Below are positions 52,859 through 64,000 of a stretch of 64,000 nt of DNA, piece after piece (the first letter of the stretch is position 1; each line of letters opens with the position of its first letter). Source of the stretch: Phellopilus nigrolimitatus (Eukaryota > Basidiomycota > Agaricomycetes > Hymenochaetales > Hymenochaetaceae). The DNA lies in the NCBI GenBank assembly GCA_021029095.1, contig JAJOHG010000005.1, positions 992,001 to 1,056,000 of the forward strand, in the 5' to 3' direction. The notes beneath the pieces are model-generated. The model was not told the origin of the DNA and made no database searches. It saw only the letters and a program-made list of their open reading frames with translations. Both the position numbers and the translations under genes were made by a program.

Positions 52859-55565
52859 ATGAGCGCCTCCGATCCGGCGGTCAGCTCCAGCTCGCGCGCC
52901 GCGCGTGAGCTCGGCGATCTTCTCGCGAGCATCGAAGTCAATGACAACTGGCCTGCCGTCGAGACCACTGCTCAGACGCTCGCGAATGGGCTCCGCATCC
53001 GCGGAGGTCCAGGTGAGGCTCGCCAACCACGATCACATCGACTTCATATTTGGCGATTCAAAGAGCCCGCCTAACCGTGAATTCTGCATTAAATTCGTAG
53101 TCGACGAGCATACGGCGCTCGGGAAGACATTTCTTCCGCAGACACTCACATCTCTCCTCAAGGCCGCACTCAAAGGTCCGCGCGTACCGGACGAGACGCG
53201 TGCGACTGCCGTCTTCGAGCTTTTGCGCGTTGGAGCGAACTTGTGCATGGATCACAGTATGTAACCCTTTGTGTAACACTTACTAACGTATTTGATTTAT
53301 TTTTTTGCTTCACTCGTTACAGACGATAATCGTGGACAACTCCTTGATGCTGGTTTTCCACAGGTTGTCGTATCTTTATTGGAAGGCTACGCAGAAAGTT
53401 TGCCCGAGATACCCTCGCAGCAGCCGTTGCCACTCTCGAATTCACATCTTAGGATAGTAAAGACTGCCATCGGCGCGCTTCTGAATCTGAGTCTGGGTTA
53501 CGGTCAGTTAACGTGTTTCCGCTATCTCCACATCACTCATTCACTGCATAGAGCCTGTTCAAACGCGGTTGATATCATTGGAAGTTCCTGTAACACTCCT
53601 TCGCATCTCGATCGCAATCTACCCTCCTGGGGCGTGGATGGCAGCTGGAGAAACAGACACGGAACCTATAGACATGGAGAGTTGGCTTGTTAGGAAAGGA
53701 ATATCTGAATGGTCATGGAGAGCTATCTCTAGTTTGAAAGATAACCGTGAGTTCTGCATATATGCTAGTAAGCGCTTGCGCGTCTAATCTCTGTTTTAAA
53801 ATTTTCCAGAAGCTCAGCAGCCCCTCTTTGGTCCCGAATCCCTTCCATCTCTCGTATTGCCGCTCAAAGCTTTCGTACCCCCGTTCCCCGTTCCCGTAAA
53901 CTCACTATATGCGGATGCAAATATCCGAACCTCTTTATTTGTTACTGACGTAGAGAACCTAGAAGAGGTCTCTGAGCTTCTAGAGACACTAACGATGGAC
54001 GTGGAAGACGTTCGTCACGCGCTCGCACGCGGGATGGCCTTGAACGCGGAGCCCCCGTGCCTGGCGTTCATGCTCGACTTCATCGGATCAGCTGAATATG
54101 TACCCGGCTGGCTCGACGCGGACACGTCTCCCAATGAAGTCGCGCGCTGGAAGCACGCGGTCGATCTTTGCAAGACGGCGGTGATCAAGGCTGTTGTCGA
54201 GACGGCCGGCGAGGAGGACAATGTGGATATTCTGTGGGACGACACGTTTCCAGAGAACGGCTTTGTGATGCGCATGACAAAGTGGTTGCGCGACGCCCAA
54301 GACGTAGGGCCAGGCGGAGTGCGTGATGATCTCATCATTTGCGCGACGCTCAGTCTGGGTAATCTGGTACGGCGAGGTGAGGCTTCATTCTATTTAAACC
54401 TATTTTTGGATTAAAAACCTTTGGTTCTCATTTTGAAAAACAGAGCATCACTCCATTGCATTAGTGAAACCGCCTATCTCGGTCATTTCGGGCCTTGTGA
54501 CTCTTTTGACGCCCGCGACCGACATCAAGGTGAAGCACGGTGTCATCGGACTACTGAAGCACCTCGCCCAGTCTCCCTCAAACAGGCCCGTCTTAGGTGA
54601 AACACATGTCCTTGAGGCGTTACGCTCCTCTGAGATTTTCGGCAACAAGGCGGACGTTGCGGAAATCGTGCAGATGTCCGCGATCAACCTTTCCAAGCAC
54701 CTATGCACGAACAATGGTACGCCATGCGTAATTTTAAGTGGAAAACACGAATTCAATTCCCTCCCCCTCCCTTCCTTCATTAGTGACCAACGCAATCACT
54801 TGTGTCTTGGATGCGGAGGATGAACAATTCTCAACGTCTTGTTTGAGCCAAGTTCTGGCTCTCTCCCGCCGCTCAGACTCAGTCCCGGTCAAGAGCGAGG
54901 GCGCGCGAGTTTTGGTAAACGTGGTTAAATCATTATGTTCAAGTTCTGGCGACTTGCAGGAACGACGCAGGCAACTCGCGATCCAGGCTGTGACATCGTT
55001 GGACTCTGCGAACGCGCTAACGCAGCTGTTGGGCCGGAGTAAAAAGCACGTCATTTTGCTCAATGAGTCGATCGTCGCGATGGCGCTGCTTGCACACCAG
55101 CCGAAGGGAGGCGAGTATCGATTGGCCAGATGAGTGAGAGTTTACTTTATTGACACAGTTCCAACAGCGGTTTTTGTTCTAGACGCAGTAGTAGCCGAAC
55201 TCCCCAAAGAAATTAGCCCACCGTCGCGTCAAAACAGCATCGACGTTCCCTCCGTGTCTGCGCCCGGGGCGGCAGCGGGCAGTGATCTGGTATCGCCCGT
55301 TGTCGCATCGTCTACGGCGATTGACATGTTCACTTTGATTTTGAAAAACACCGAGGGAAAGTTCCCCATGGAGTTACGCACAAACCTATGCGCGTTGCTC
55401 GGTGAGCTAGGGCGGGAGAGTCTCAAGGAGGAGTCCGGAGGGCGCGATCGTGAAGTTGAGCGGGTGCGCGAGGCGACGCGCCCCTTGCTGGAAGTGGCGC
55501 AAGTGACGCCGGAATCGCTTGTGTTAAGCGCTGCGGCGCGCAAGGCATTAGAGACATGGCGATGA
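52859..55565 (+). CDS. SmgGDS/RAP1GDS1-like armadillo protein
   Basis: Resembles Rap1 GTPase-GDP dissociation stimulator 1, an armadillo-repeat chaperone and exchange factor for prenylated small GTPases. ATG 52859 opens MSASDPAVSSSSRAARELGD. Exon 1 ends at 53012 (CAG|GTGAGG) and a long intron with a CTAAC branch site ends at 53100. The following blocks are helical repeats: DETRATAVFELLRVGANLCM, RGQLLDAGFPQVVVSLLEGY, TAIGALLNLSLGYEPVQTRL, and GVRDDLIICATLSLGNLVRR. TDIKVKHGVIGLLKHLAQSP and RQLAIQAVTSLDSANALTQL come later, then FPMELRTNLCALLGELGRES. The end is SAAARKALETWR, TGA at 55563-55565. All junctions are in phase. The GTPase partner cannot be read from sequence. Confidence 0.82.
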
Positions 55566-55939
55566 ACTCACGTTTGTTCGTTTCGCTTCGAAATTGGAAT
55601 CTCTGTTGTGTGTATATTTCGACCTGATTTTATTGCTACAAGTACTGTTGTTTGTGTGTATCGCGATGGCATGTATGAGATTGTAGGTTACATTTTACAA
55701 AATATCCATTTTTTTGATTTGTGGCTTTGAATTTTATTACCTGTAACAACTGCAGACGCGCAAGGTCCGATTCGGTGTACACCGGTACGTAAGTAGCCGG
55801 TGTGCTCAAGCGGCACGAGCGTGTTTATTTCTCTGAACGACCCCTAGGCTACTTTCCTGATGCAATTTATACCAAGCTTGGGCGGAAGACTTAGGTCTCC
55901 ACATTGCTATCACCGACGTCGACAAAGAAGGACGGTACT
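55566..55939. other. Intergenic region
   Basis: 374 bp tandem spacing between SmgGDS-like and the isomerase gene. AT-rich 3' flank, then presumed promoter. Nothing specific. Confidence 0.45.
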
Positions 55940-57348
55940 ATGAGCACGCTTTCCTTCGACGTCTCGGAGGGTATCGCAACGCTGACATTCAAGCGACCAC
56001 GGACACTGAATGCTATCACCTCAGAAGGTGAGTTTGTGCTGTTAACGCGGCTCTCCCTTTGCTTCTCTGCTGGGACTTCGCAAGCTGATGCTATGATTGG
56101 ACTCGACTGTAATGGACGTGAAAACTCTCGTGGCTAGACTATGATGCGCTCGCCGAAGCACTCAGGCTGATTGACGCGCGGAAAGACGTCGTGGCCACGT
56201 TGCTACAAGGTATACCTATTTCTGTAGCAGCCACAAGTGCGCTAATCCTTATACGCAGCTACGGGTGACTGGTTCTGCGCGTACGTGCGACGTTGGTGAC
56301 TCTTGCTAATGAAGGGAACTCATGATGGGATGTTTTCTGCGTGCAGCGGAACGGACGTCAAAGCAAAGGGGAAATCTTTTAAGTCAGATTCTGTGAGAGA
56401 GAACTTCACCAGAGGCGTCGCACGTGCCAACACAGACTGCAGCAGAGCCGTGAGATGTCCATTCACTCATATGCTCGTGTCAGAAGGCATTTTTTAACAG
56501 AATATCCACAGTTATACACGCACAGCAAGCTCCTTGTTGCCGCCCTCAATGGCCCTGTGATGGGTAAGACTAAGTCCTCTCCAACAAGCTATACTAAACC
56601 TTTCTATACAGGTATTGCATCAGGTGTGTTGTTGATCTTGCTATTTTTGTCTAGTGAAAGAAAAGTAAAATTCCGCTCTCGACGAGTGTAGCATTCCTGG
56701 GTCATTTCGACTTCATATATTGTATGCCCGGGGCATGGTTATCTGTGCCATTCGCTTTCCTCGGTACGTCCGTGATCCGCCGTTATCTGTTCAATAATGC
56801 TTCGATATTCTCAATACGTACATCGTCCGTCAGGTATAATTTCTGAAGCCGGCTCCAGTGTAAGCTTCGTAAACCGTAGTAAGTATCTGATCCAACGATA
56901 ATCCTCCACTTCCCTGTATTCACAATATATGCCTGGCACGCACGTGTAGTGGGTCTATCAAAGGCAAACGAGGCTTTGCTCTTCGGCAAAAAGATGGAAG
57001 CGGATGAGCTTCTTGCGTGCGGCTTTGTAAAGTACGTACCTCCCCAGTCGCTTCAGCTTTATCCCCTAAGATGCTGAGTAACGCATCTCCAGCAAAATAT
57101 TCCCGCAACAAAGCTGCGAATCGTTTCACATGTCCGTGCGAGTACATGTTCTCGCGCAGATAGGAGGCCTCGACCGCGACGCAGTTCTCGCAATCAAGCA
57201 GCTCATCCAGCACGGACTTGACGAGAAGAACCCCAAAGATGCAGTGAACCTCCGGGAGAGCTACACGCAGGCAGAGCGCTTTGCCACTGGTGTTCCCGCC
57301 GTGCGCTTTTTGCAGATCGCGAACAAGGAAATTAAACACAAGTTGTAG
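55940..57348 (+). CDS. Peroxisomal enoyl-CoA delta-isomerase (ECI1-like, crotonase family)
   Basis: Isomerises 3-enoyl-CoA to trans-2-enoyl-CoA in beta-oxidation of unsaturated fatty acids. ATG 55940 opens MSTLSFDVSEGIATLTFKRP. The crotonase core follows: NAITSEDYDALAEALRLIDA, LLQATGDWFCAGTDVKAKGK, then LLVAALNGPVMGIASAFLGH, the oxyanion-hole loop. FIYCMPGAWLSVPFAFLG then IISEAGSSVSFVNRMGLSKA and NEALLFGKKMEADELLACGF are typical of ECI/PECI enzymes. The gene is split by about nine short introns, several flanking exons of 12-40 bases, all in phase. The C-terminus is IKHKL. Terminal HKL is a PTS1-like signal close to the HRL of yeast Eci1, so I infer a peroxisomal location. Confidence 0.87.
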
Positions 57349-58267
57349 GGATAGTCTCTCGGTCGTGTTTTATTCGGTGTTCTCAGTACAACAAATCGGC
57401 ATCTTAAGTTTCGCTCTGTTTATGCGCGAAGGTTCTAACAGGTCCTATGGACACAAGGAGAATGAAATCGATTGGAAGTTTGCCATCATAAATGGGGTTG
57501 TGTCTACAATAGACACAATGTACAACGTCGACAGGAAATAAAATGAAGAAAGAAAGAAAGTTATTGCCAAAATCGAACATGTTTTCATCACATATTTTGC
57601 TTTGCTAGGAAATGAGTTAATTACAGGTAAGAAGTATGAAAACAAGCAGATGGTCCTGGCAGTATGGCTATGGATTGGAGAAAGATGGAAGCGGGAAAAT
57701 ATGTACTCGGGGCGGAAGACCCTAAAGATTGTGGTCAGAGATGATGTTGACAACCCGTTTAAAGCGCACACATCATTTTTTTAATCCTTTTTTCATCTTT
57801 TTTCATCCGCTGCAAGAACATTTGACTATGGATGTGCAGTGCAGATCATTGCCTCGCAGAATTTCTATTAGAAATGTCGCCGATCTGATTAGCCTTTGTA
57901 TCTGTGGCCATGGATGCTTTGCAGCTTTGAGAACTCGAAAAATATAAAATATATAAATGCAACGGGAGTCATATCGCATTATTCCGATAATTCTATCGGA
58001 CCTCCTGTGTGTTCTCCGTAGGTCTCGGTTATTAACCCGGTCGATAAAATTGATGACGCATGCCAAGCCTAGTGAGAAGGAGCTGCTCTTTCCGGACGAC
58101 TGTTCCTGTCTATTCTAAAAATGTCGACTTCCACCCACAGGCCTTTGCGCTGACCTCAGCGAAGGCCTCCGACACGGCGATGCTCGGCAACAATAAATAA
58201 ATGCTCGATAAACACTGAAATCATCAACGAGAGAACTCTCCAGTACTCTCCGACGCACGACGGGTGG
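57349..58267. other. Gene-free stretch
   Basis: About 920 bp between the isomerase gene and pirin. AT-rich, with a short GAAA run at about 57545-57560. No frame with a recognisable motif. Confidence 0.45.
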
Positions 58268-59902
58268 ATGTTCAAATACCTCTTCACTGCGTCGCTTATC
58301 ACCATCGTAGCTCTTTTCCTCGCCTTGTCCCCGCAAGTCCAGAATAACTTACAACAGCTCTTCTCTGCCAATTATTCCAAGAACAAGAACGCGTATTCCG
58401 CCTTCTCAACAATGACCTCGACCTCTGTCTCGCGCCATGTTGTCGAAAAGGTGCTCGCCATCGAACAGGCTGAGGTTAGCACAGTCTTCGCGTTGAATGA
58501 AGGTCAAGTACTGTGCTCACCGCCGTGAATACGCAGGGCGCTGGTGCCAGAGTCCGTCGATCTATCGGCTCGACGAGGTTGCGCAACTTGACACCGTTTC
58601 TCATGCTAGACCACTTCCACGTCTCAAAAGGAGCAGTGAGTATCGCACAGCTCTCACACATTTAGGGATTCAGCTAATGGGGCGGAAGGGCTTTCCGGAT
58701 CATCCTCACCGTGGCCAAGCAACCGTGACGTACATGCTAGAGGGATCGAGCAATCACGAGGACTCAGAGGGACACAAGGGTACGATTGTTGCGGGCGGCG
58801 TCCAGTGGATGTGTGCAGTACGTCATACTTTCCCAATCTTCCCAATCTTCCCGAGCTGTAACTGACTTCGTAATGGCATCAGGGGCGCGGAAGTAAGTAG
58901 AATTGTAGTATAAATTTTCAGAATATTAACCGATCTTCTCTACATTTCAAGTCATTCACGCCGAGATGCCTGTACATGCGCCTGGCCAACCAGAGCCCCG
59001 TGGTCTTCAGCTATGGGTCGATCTTCCAAAGCAGGTAGGAATTCATCAGTCTTAATGAGTGGTCGCTGGATTTCTCACTGACCCATATTTCTCCAGTTCA
59101 AGATGGTTGAGCCTACTTATCAGGAGCTCGGTCCCGATGGGTTAGCCTAAGTTATCTACATCCTTATTCCAGCAGATATTTCTGACTTTACTCGCGCTCC
59201 AGTGTACCGAGCGCTTTTCCGGAAGGCCCTGATAGTGGGATCGAGATCAAAGTCATCAGCGGAAAGAGTTTCGGCGTTGAGTCTCCCGTGCGTCCGCTCG
59301 GCGGGTGTTGGTTCTTCCATAGCATTTTCAAGAAGAAGGGAACAGTATTTCAGGATATCCGTAAGTCACTGGGTCAGATTCCTCAGCTCTTCTGCAGGCC
59401 TGATGAGGTCACTTGCTAGCTGCTGGATGGACTAGTTTCATCTATAGTACGTTCCATCTGCCTTTTGAAAATATGAAACTGACAGGCTGGTAGTTATGAA
59501 AGGCTCTGTAAAGGTTGGAACAAAAGACTTACCCCACGAGTCTTTCCACACCCTCGTCCTCTCCGCCAACGACAATGAAACTGGAGTTCAGTTGACCGCG
59601 ACCGAAGACAACACCGAATTCATCCTCGTACGTATTATCGTCCCAGAACTAGCGGTATGTGTTCGTGCACTGATCTTGAAATACTTAAGATTGCCGGCGA
59701 ACCGCTTGACCAGAAGGTTTTCCAGTACGGTCCCTTTGTGATGACTTCTCCCGAAGAAGTACAGAAGACCCTCATGGATTGTTCGTCGGGTTTTGTTTGC
59801 GATTCTTTAGCCACGTCTGACAGTAATCTCCGCACAGATCAATTTGCTAAGAACGGATTCGAGAAGGCCCATTCCTGGAAGAGTAAAATTGGCGGTCTGT
59901 AA
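58268..59902 (+). CDS. Pirin family protein with an N-terminal membrane segment
   Basis: Bicupin iron protein of the pirin family (quercetinase-like or transcription cofactor roles in relatives). ATG 58268 opens MFKYLFTASLITIVALFLAL, a strong hydrophobic helix, followed by about 30 linker residues. A second in-frame ATG at 58412 would give a soluble form. The pirin domain has RRSIGSTRLRNLTPFLMLDH, GFPDHPHRGQATVTYMLEGS (metal-binding His-X-His) and QWMCAGRGIIHAEMPVHAPG, then GLQLWVDLPK. VESPVRPLGGCWFFHSIFKK and QYGPFVMTSPEEVQK follow. The end is AHSWKSKIGGL. About ten introns split it. One internal exon is only 10 bases (58883-58892, GGGCGCGGAA) and is needed to restore AGRGIIHAE. Confidence 0.88.
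58883..58892 (+). other. 10-nt micro-exon in the pirin gene
   Basis: GGGCGCGGAA, flanked by an ATCAG acceptor and a GTAAGTAG donor. It sits between introns 58818-58882 and 58893-58951. Inclusion gives the conserved GRGIIH block in frame. Skipping loses it and shifts the frame. Confidence 0.75.
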
Positions 59903-59994
59903 TTCATTTTAAAGCCGCAAGACATGCGTATCTGGCCTTGTACTCTTAGCATTACTTGTATAATCATTTTGACCAAGATCTCAATGTTTAGCGG

Positions 59995-61659
59995 TTACGA
60001 CCTACGTTTATATCTCGTTTCCTTTTCCTCTCCTTCGCTTTCTCCAGCGTCCTGCATCTCGGCCCATACATCTTCGCCGTTCTCGTCCATATCCTCATTC
60101 TCGTCTCCGCCCGGTTGCCCCCATGCTCCTTTACTCAAATGCGCGGACTTGCAAGCAGACAAGTCGGCGACGATCGCTGTCGGCACAGACCTCATGTACA
60201 AGCTTCCAAGTACATCGCCTCGCCCATCCTGCTGCTGGCCAGCTGTTGCAGGTGGCGGGGAGGTTGAATGTAGTCGGAAGAAGCGGTCGCGCGAGGTGCT
60301 ACCAAGAAAGCCTCCCGCAGACGACGCGAATGAAGTTACTGCGCCTTGCAGCTCTGGAGGGACGAAAGGGAAGAGGTGAGGGATAAAGCAAATTAGAAAG
60401 GGGGATAGTAGGCAGCAATGAAGACACGGACTTTTGTATGAATAGATAACGCGCCCGTTTCGGAGATCAAGTGCAGAGAGATTCGTCCCATTATCGGCGA
60501 CGAAGAGCTCACTATATGGATTCAATTGTATAAAAATGCACATCACAACAGACACAATTTTGTTTTACTCACTGTTCAGACGGTCCTGCCTGCACGGCGC
60601 TGACACCATTGACTTTGCCGATTCCCGTCCAGTTGGAAACTGGCTTGCGTGCAGCACGCGTGTCGTATCTCCGTACGTCTCCAGACTGAGTCCCGGTGGC
60701 CAGATGGGCGCTGTTGGTCGAGCCATTCGAAGACGGCGAGGACAAAAAGGCGAGAGAGGTAATGTGTATGGGCTGCCGGAGGCTAAAAGCGTCATTCGGG
60801 AGCTGAAAAACAAAGGTCAGCTTTTAAAAAGGCGGCAGTAAGGTATGGCTAACATTCTTTGCTCTCCAAATTTCTCCGGGTAGCAAGTCATTATCTCTTT
60901 TCCTCTTTTTCGACTCTGCAGACTTGGCGTTTGGTTCGGCCGGATTGCTGCTTAAGTTGCGCTCTGATTGGAAAGCACGTTCCGTGTCCCATACAGACAG
61001 ATCGACTTCGTTGCCCCCGTATGCGAAGGATGCGCCGTCTGAAGACAGGCGCCAGGCGCATAGACGCATCGGAAGGGACACCTTTCGGTATGAAGAGGTG
61101 AAAATCGAGGAATTTTGCGAAGCCGAATCTGTAGATGCGAAACCGAGAGCCCCGCTCGACGTGCACCAGAAAAGGCCTCTGGAGATATATTGTCAACATG
61201 AAAAAGTATTGAAGAGTGTGATCTTCAAGAAAATGTACTTTGGGTTAAGGTCAAGTCCGATGAAAGCGTGCCCTGGCTTGAATCGCGTATCTTCCCACTC
61301 TGTCAGGAGTCCGAGCTCGCTGTCCTCGGTATTCACTGAGAACGCGGATAATGTACCATTCGACCGCGCCGCTGCGAGCTTTGCTTCAAGCACAGTCGTA
61401 AGTATCTGTTTCAATCACCTTCCAGAGTCTAAGAGATACAGACCACGGTATTATCCGAAACATTAGATATCGAGAGGCTTTGCACGGCGCTCGCCTTAGT
61501 CTTCTCGACGTCGACCTTCCCAGAATCAAACTGTGCTTGAGCAGCGGGCGTGTAAATAATTCGATCTTCGAATTTCCAATCGTTACTCGATTGCGGGTCT
61601 TGCATACATCGAATAGACTTAATATTTCCAAGCTCGTCGCCAGTCAGGAAACGAGACAT
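59995..61659 (-). CDS. NSA1: Ribosome biogenesis WD40 protein NSA1/WDR74
   Basis: Nucleolar seven-bladed propeller of the pre-60S particle, removed by Rix7/NVL. ATG 61659 opens MSRFLTGDELGNIKSIRCMQ. Repeat blocks are KTKASAVQSLSISN, VLEAKLAAARSNGTLSAFSV, and TRFKPGHAFIGLDL. SLPMRLCAWRLSSDGASFAY then GGNEVDLSVWDTERAF is a very characteristic NSA1 blade. A nuclear-type SAESKKRKRDNDLLPGEIWR and SAHLATGTQSGDVRRYDTRA follow, then ELFVADNGTNLSALDLRNGR. The C-terminal tail is acidic then basic (ENGEDVWAEMQDAGESEGEE, RYKRRS), ending at 59995. About six introns. Divergent from RMD5 with 174 bp between starts. Confidence 0.9.
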
Positions 61660-61833
61660 TTTTTTTTGTGAAGCTCAGGTAGGTCGCAGACGCAAAGTCT
61701 TCAGCGGTGATTCAATGCTTCGCATGGAAGGTTCCGTCAACCGGATTAGGATGTCCAGCTGTGTGCCGTCTACACCCGACTTATACATGTAACGTGCATT
61801 GTGAATCTACGCCCTCCATTGCCTTCGTACGCC
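61660..61833. promoter_or_regulatory. Putative shared NSA1/RMD5 promoter
   Basis: 174 bp between divergent start codons. Inferred from position only. Confidence 0.35.
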
Positions 61834-63345
61834 ATGGATGGACCTCTCAAAGAGCTGGACAAGCTTCAGAAACTCACTGCATTCACCTCTGAGCCCTTTT
61901 CGTTACACTCCATTTTATCTATCCCCACGGCGGTGGCACTCAATGGCGGGAAAGGGAAGCACACGACAAGTATCGTGGATGCGCTCGACGGACTCCTTGC
62001 GGCACTGCGGGACGTGAAGGAACGTGTAGAGTCGGGTACGGCAAGCGAGGAAGACGTAGCAAATGTGGCGAAAATCGTGGAGGAGAGAAAGAAGGAGATT
62101 GAAGAACGCCAGAAAGAGATTCATGCGTCGTTGGGGCGGGTCGGGAAGGCTTTGGATAAGGTGAGTCTTTGTTGCGTCGCGTTTCGCATACGTAGTCTTG
62201 CTTTTGTGTTGAGACGTGGCTTATTATTTGGAATGGGAAGAAATTCACGAACTCTGTTCCGGAAATGCCGTCACTGTTCACCTCTGCTGAGGCCCAGGAA
62301 GCATTACAACGGACCATTGCTCTGCATTTCCTACGTACAGGCCAGTTCTCCACGGCAGATACATTCCTCGAGGTGAGCCACATGCTCATTCACTTACTGC
62401 CTGAACCGAAGCGTAAACTCGTGTAGGAATCAAGCGCCGATGTTCCCCCGGAGACGAAATCGCAATTCCGGGGCCTGTATCGCGTGCTCACAGCATTGCG
62501 GGGTCAGGATATCGCCCCGGCATTAAAGTATGCGATAATATGGTGTATGCACATGAGTACGGTTTCTGACTTTTCTGTAGTTGGTGCAGAGAGAACCGCG
62601 TCTTTCTTGAGAAGCGAGGCTCGCCCCTCGAATTCAACCTGCACCGCTCGCAATTCATGCGTCTGCTCCTAGCTTCAAATCCCCCGAATGCGATTCATGC
62701 CCTCCTCTATGCTCGTACATCCCTGCAACCTTTATACCCTGTCTATGCGACCGAGATCAATCGGCTTCTCGCTTGCATCGCTTACCTCCCTCTGACGCGT
62801 CTACAGAGCTCACCGTATGCTGATCTTGCCTCGCCCTCGCTACATCTTGACCTTGAGCCCATGTTTGCGAAGGAGTATTGTGCGAATCTTGGGATGAGTC
62901 GTCAAGTACCGCTTCGGATTGTCGGGGATATTGGGGGAGGCGGGGCACTGGCACGAATAGAGAAGGGGAGGAAGGTGATGCGCGAGCGGAAGAGCGAATG
63001 GAGTCAGACAGATGAGCTTCCTGTAAGAGTCCGGTTCTCACTTTGTACATTTGGGCTTCAATATTGCTTTTGCAGATCGAGATACCTCTTCCCCCAGAAA
63101 ACCGATATCATTCTATTTTTGCCTGTCCTGTTTCCAAGGAGCAGGCCACTTCGTCGAATCCACCGATGATGATGACATGCGGTCACGTCGTCGCGAGCGA
63201 CAGTCTGGCAAAACTGGCAAAGTCGCAAGGGTAAGAATCACATGGTGCAAGGTCTTCTTTATCTGACTTTGTCTATAGGAGAGTCAAGTGCCCTTATTGT
63301 CCCCAGGAATCTCAGCAGAGTAGTGCATTGAAAGTATATTTCTAA
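61834..63345 (+). CDS. RMD5: GID/CTLH complex E3 subunit RMD5/GID2 (RMND5)
   Basis: RING-like subunit of the GID ubiquitin ligase, which degrades gluconeogenic enzymes in yeast. ATG 61834 opens MDGPLKELDKLQKLTAFTSE. A coiled helical region follows (EERKKEIEERQKEIHASLGR). EALQRTIALHFLRTGQFSTA then DTFLEE is the LisH/CTLH entry, and REKRGSPLEFNLHRSQFM-like sequence with ASNPPNAIHALLYARTSLQP is the CTLH/CRA part. LPIEIPLPPENRYHSIFACP, PPMMMTCGHVVASDSLAKLA and RVKCPYCP form the RMD5-type RING with Cys, Cys, His and Cys ligands. The end SALKVYF resembles the aromatic tail required for activity in RMND5 proteins. The stop is TAA at 63343-63345. Four or five introns, frames continuous. Confidence 0.92.
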
Positions 63346-63871
63346 TCCATTCGGATTTTTGTATTCACATTTTGTACATTTATTTGTTATGATTACGGAG
63401 TGTATGCTATATGGCCCTATTATACGCGCTTGTTTGTCAACGCAGTGTTGGTAATGATCGAACTACCGAACAAAGAGCTTTGTCTAAAGCCAATCACGGA
63501 GTGTGAACTTGAGGCACAGAAGAATGACAGAAAGGCAAACGCTGCAGACGCATATAGCAAGCTTCTCGCAGTCATGCAGGTCCATAACTCATTCAGCTAC
63601 TCGCATAACTTTCTTGTAGGACGACCACAAGGTAAGTGCGTTCTGCCATGAAGAAGGAAGATCGTCCTTTGACAGACTGCGGGTGAAGGGGGGAAAACAT
63701 TTTTATTTAAAAAAGAAACCTCTAAACCTGAAGCGATCGGATCTCAGCCTAAGTGCCAGTGGTCCGTGTTAACACGCCCTCCAAGGCCGCCTCGCATACG
63801 CCCAGTGGTTTTTGCTTGTCTTCTCTCTTCATCGCCGTCGTCGCCGTCGTCGCCGTAGATCCAAATATACT
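63346..63871. other. Intergenic region with GTC-rich microsatellite
   Basis: The short frame at 63400-63651 shows no recognisable motif. A GCCGTCGTC repeat occupies about 63833-63857, just before the next start codon. Confidence 0.45.
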
Positions 63872-64000
63872 ATGCCATTCTTCCGCTGCAGGGTCAGTCC
63901 GCACGCAGTAATCTTCACAAACGATCGCGCTGATTACTCATTTGGCGGACGCGCCGTGTCGCGTGCACCGGCAGGAATACGATGACGACGGCAAGCCGAC
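63872..64000 (+). CDS. Possible start of a gene running off the right end
   Basis: ATG 63872 gives MPFFRCR. A GTCAGT donor near 63893 and a CCGGCAG acceptor at 63974 would join it to EYDDDGKP at the window edge. A short first exon and an 80-nt intron with a CTGAT-like branch site are plausible. Too little is visible to name a product. Confidence 0.3.

Noticed and set aside
53013..53100. Open frame through this stretch in the SmgGDS-like gene (VRLANHDHIDFIFGDSK)
   Set aside because: It has a GTGAGG donor, CTAAC branch site and CGTAG acceptor, and removing it keeps the main frame open, so I treat it as an intron.
63400..63651. 83-codon plus frame after RMD5
   Set aside because: No recognisable motif and no clear start or splice context.
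1..64000. CRISPR arrays, phage or bacterial defence systems
   Set aside because: No regularly spaced repeats and no bacterial-type operons; the gene content and introns are eukaryotic.

Overview
The window looks like nuclear DNA of a filamentous basidiomycete, most likely an Agaricomycete. Genes are dense and sit on both strands. They are broken by many 50-70 nt GT-AG introns. The set includes conserved eukaryotic housekeeping genes, a fungal EgtD-EgtB fusion (Egt1), a TmpA-type fungal membrane oxidoreductase, and a short farnesyl-pheromone-like precursor ending in CTIA. I see no bacterial operons, phage or CRISPR.

Layout. 1-5.7 kb is GC-rich. It holds the 3' end of a tail-anchored protein (possibly UBC6), a low-complexity hypothetical gene, the splicing factor SF3A1 (minus) and mitoribosomal mL60 (plus). 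5.8-12 kb holds CMS1, an ERI1-type exonuclease with an unexpected N-terminal membrane segment, and a TmpA-like protein. 13.4-24.4 kb holds NDC80 and MOG1 (divergent), an MIT/coiled-coil protein, a hypothetical gene and EGT1. 24.4-27.2 kb is gene-poor; it has a 0.62-kb MITE-like element with 27-bp terminal inverted repeats and a decayed tandem duplication. 27.2-33.5 kb holds an SRR1-like protein, an acidic hypothetical and CDC27/APC3. 33.8-47.9 kb holds CCT1, then two complete exportin-1 (CRM1) genes in inverted orientation. The spacer between them carries an OTUD6-type deubiquitinase and MCTS1/TMA20. 48.6 kb has the pheromone-like precursor. 49.2-52.5 kb is a terminal-inverted-repeat element carrying a decayed fragment of ATP-citrate lyase. 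52.8-64 kb holds a SmgGDS-like armadillo protein, a peroxisomal enoyl-CoA isomerase, pirin, NSA1/WDR74, the GID E3 subunit RMD5/GID2 and the start of a further gene.

Functional grouping. Most genes are unlinked housekeeping functions. They cover ribosome biogenesis and translation (CMS1, NSA1, mL60, MCTS1), Ran-dependent transport (XPO1 twice, MOG1), mitosis (NDC80, CDC27), proteostasis (CCT1, RMD5, OTUD6, possibly UBC6) and splicing (SF3A1). Several sit head-to-head with 170-280 bp between start codons, suggesting shared promoters: CMS1/ERI1-like, NDC80/MOG1, CCT1/XPO1-A and NSA1/RMD5.

Most notable points: (i) the TIR element with a captured ATP-citrate lyase pseudogene; (ii) the 48-residue pheromone-like ORF; (iii) the inverted CRM1 pair with a patch of near-identity running through an intron while other introns do not align, which looks like gene conversion; (iv) single-base frame breaks in several otherwise conserved genes, best explained by indel errors in the assembly unless reads say otherwise.
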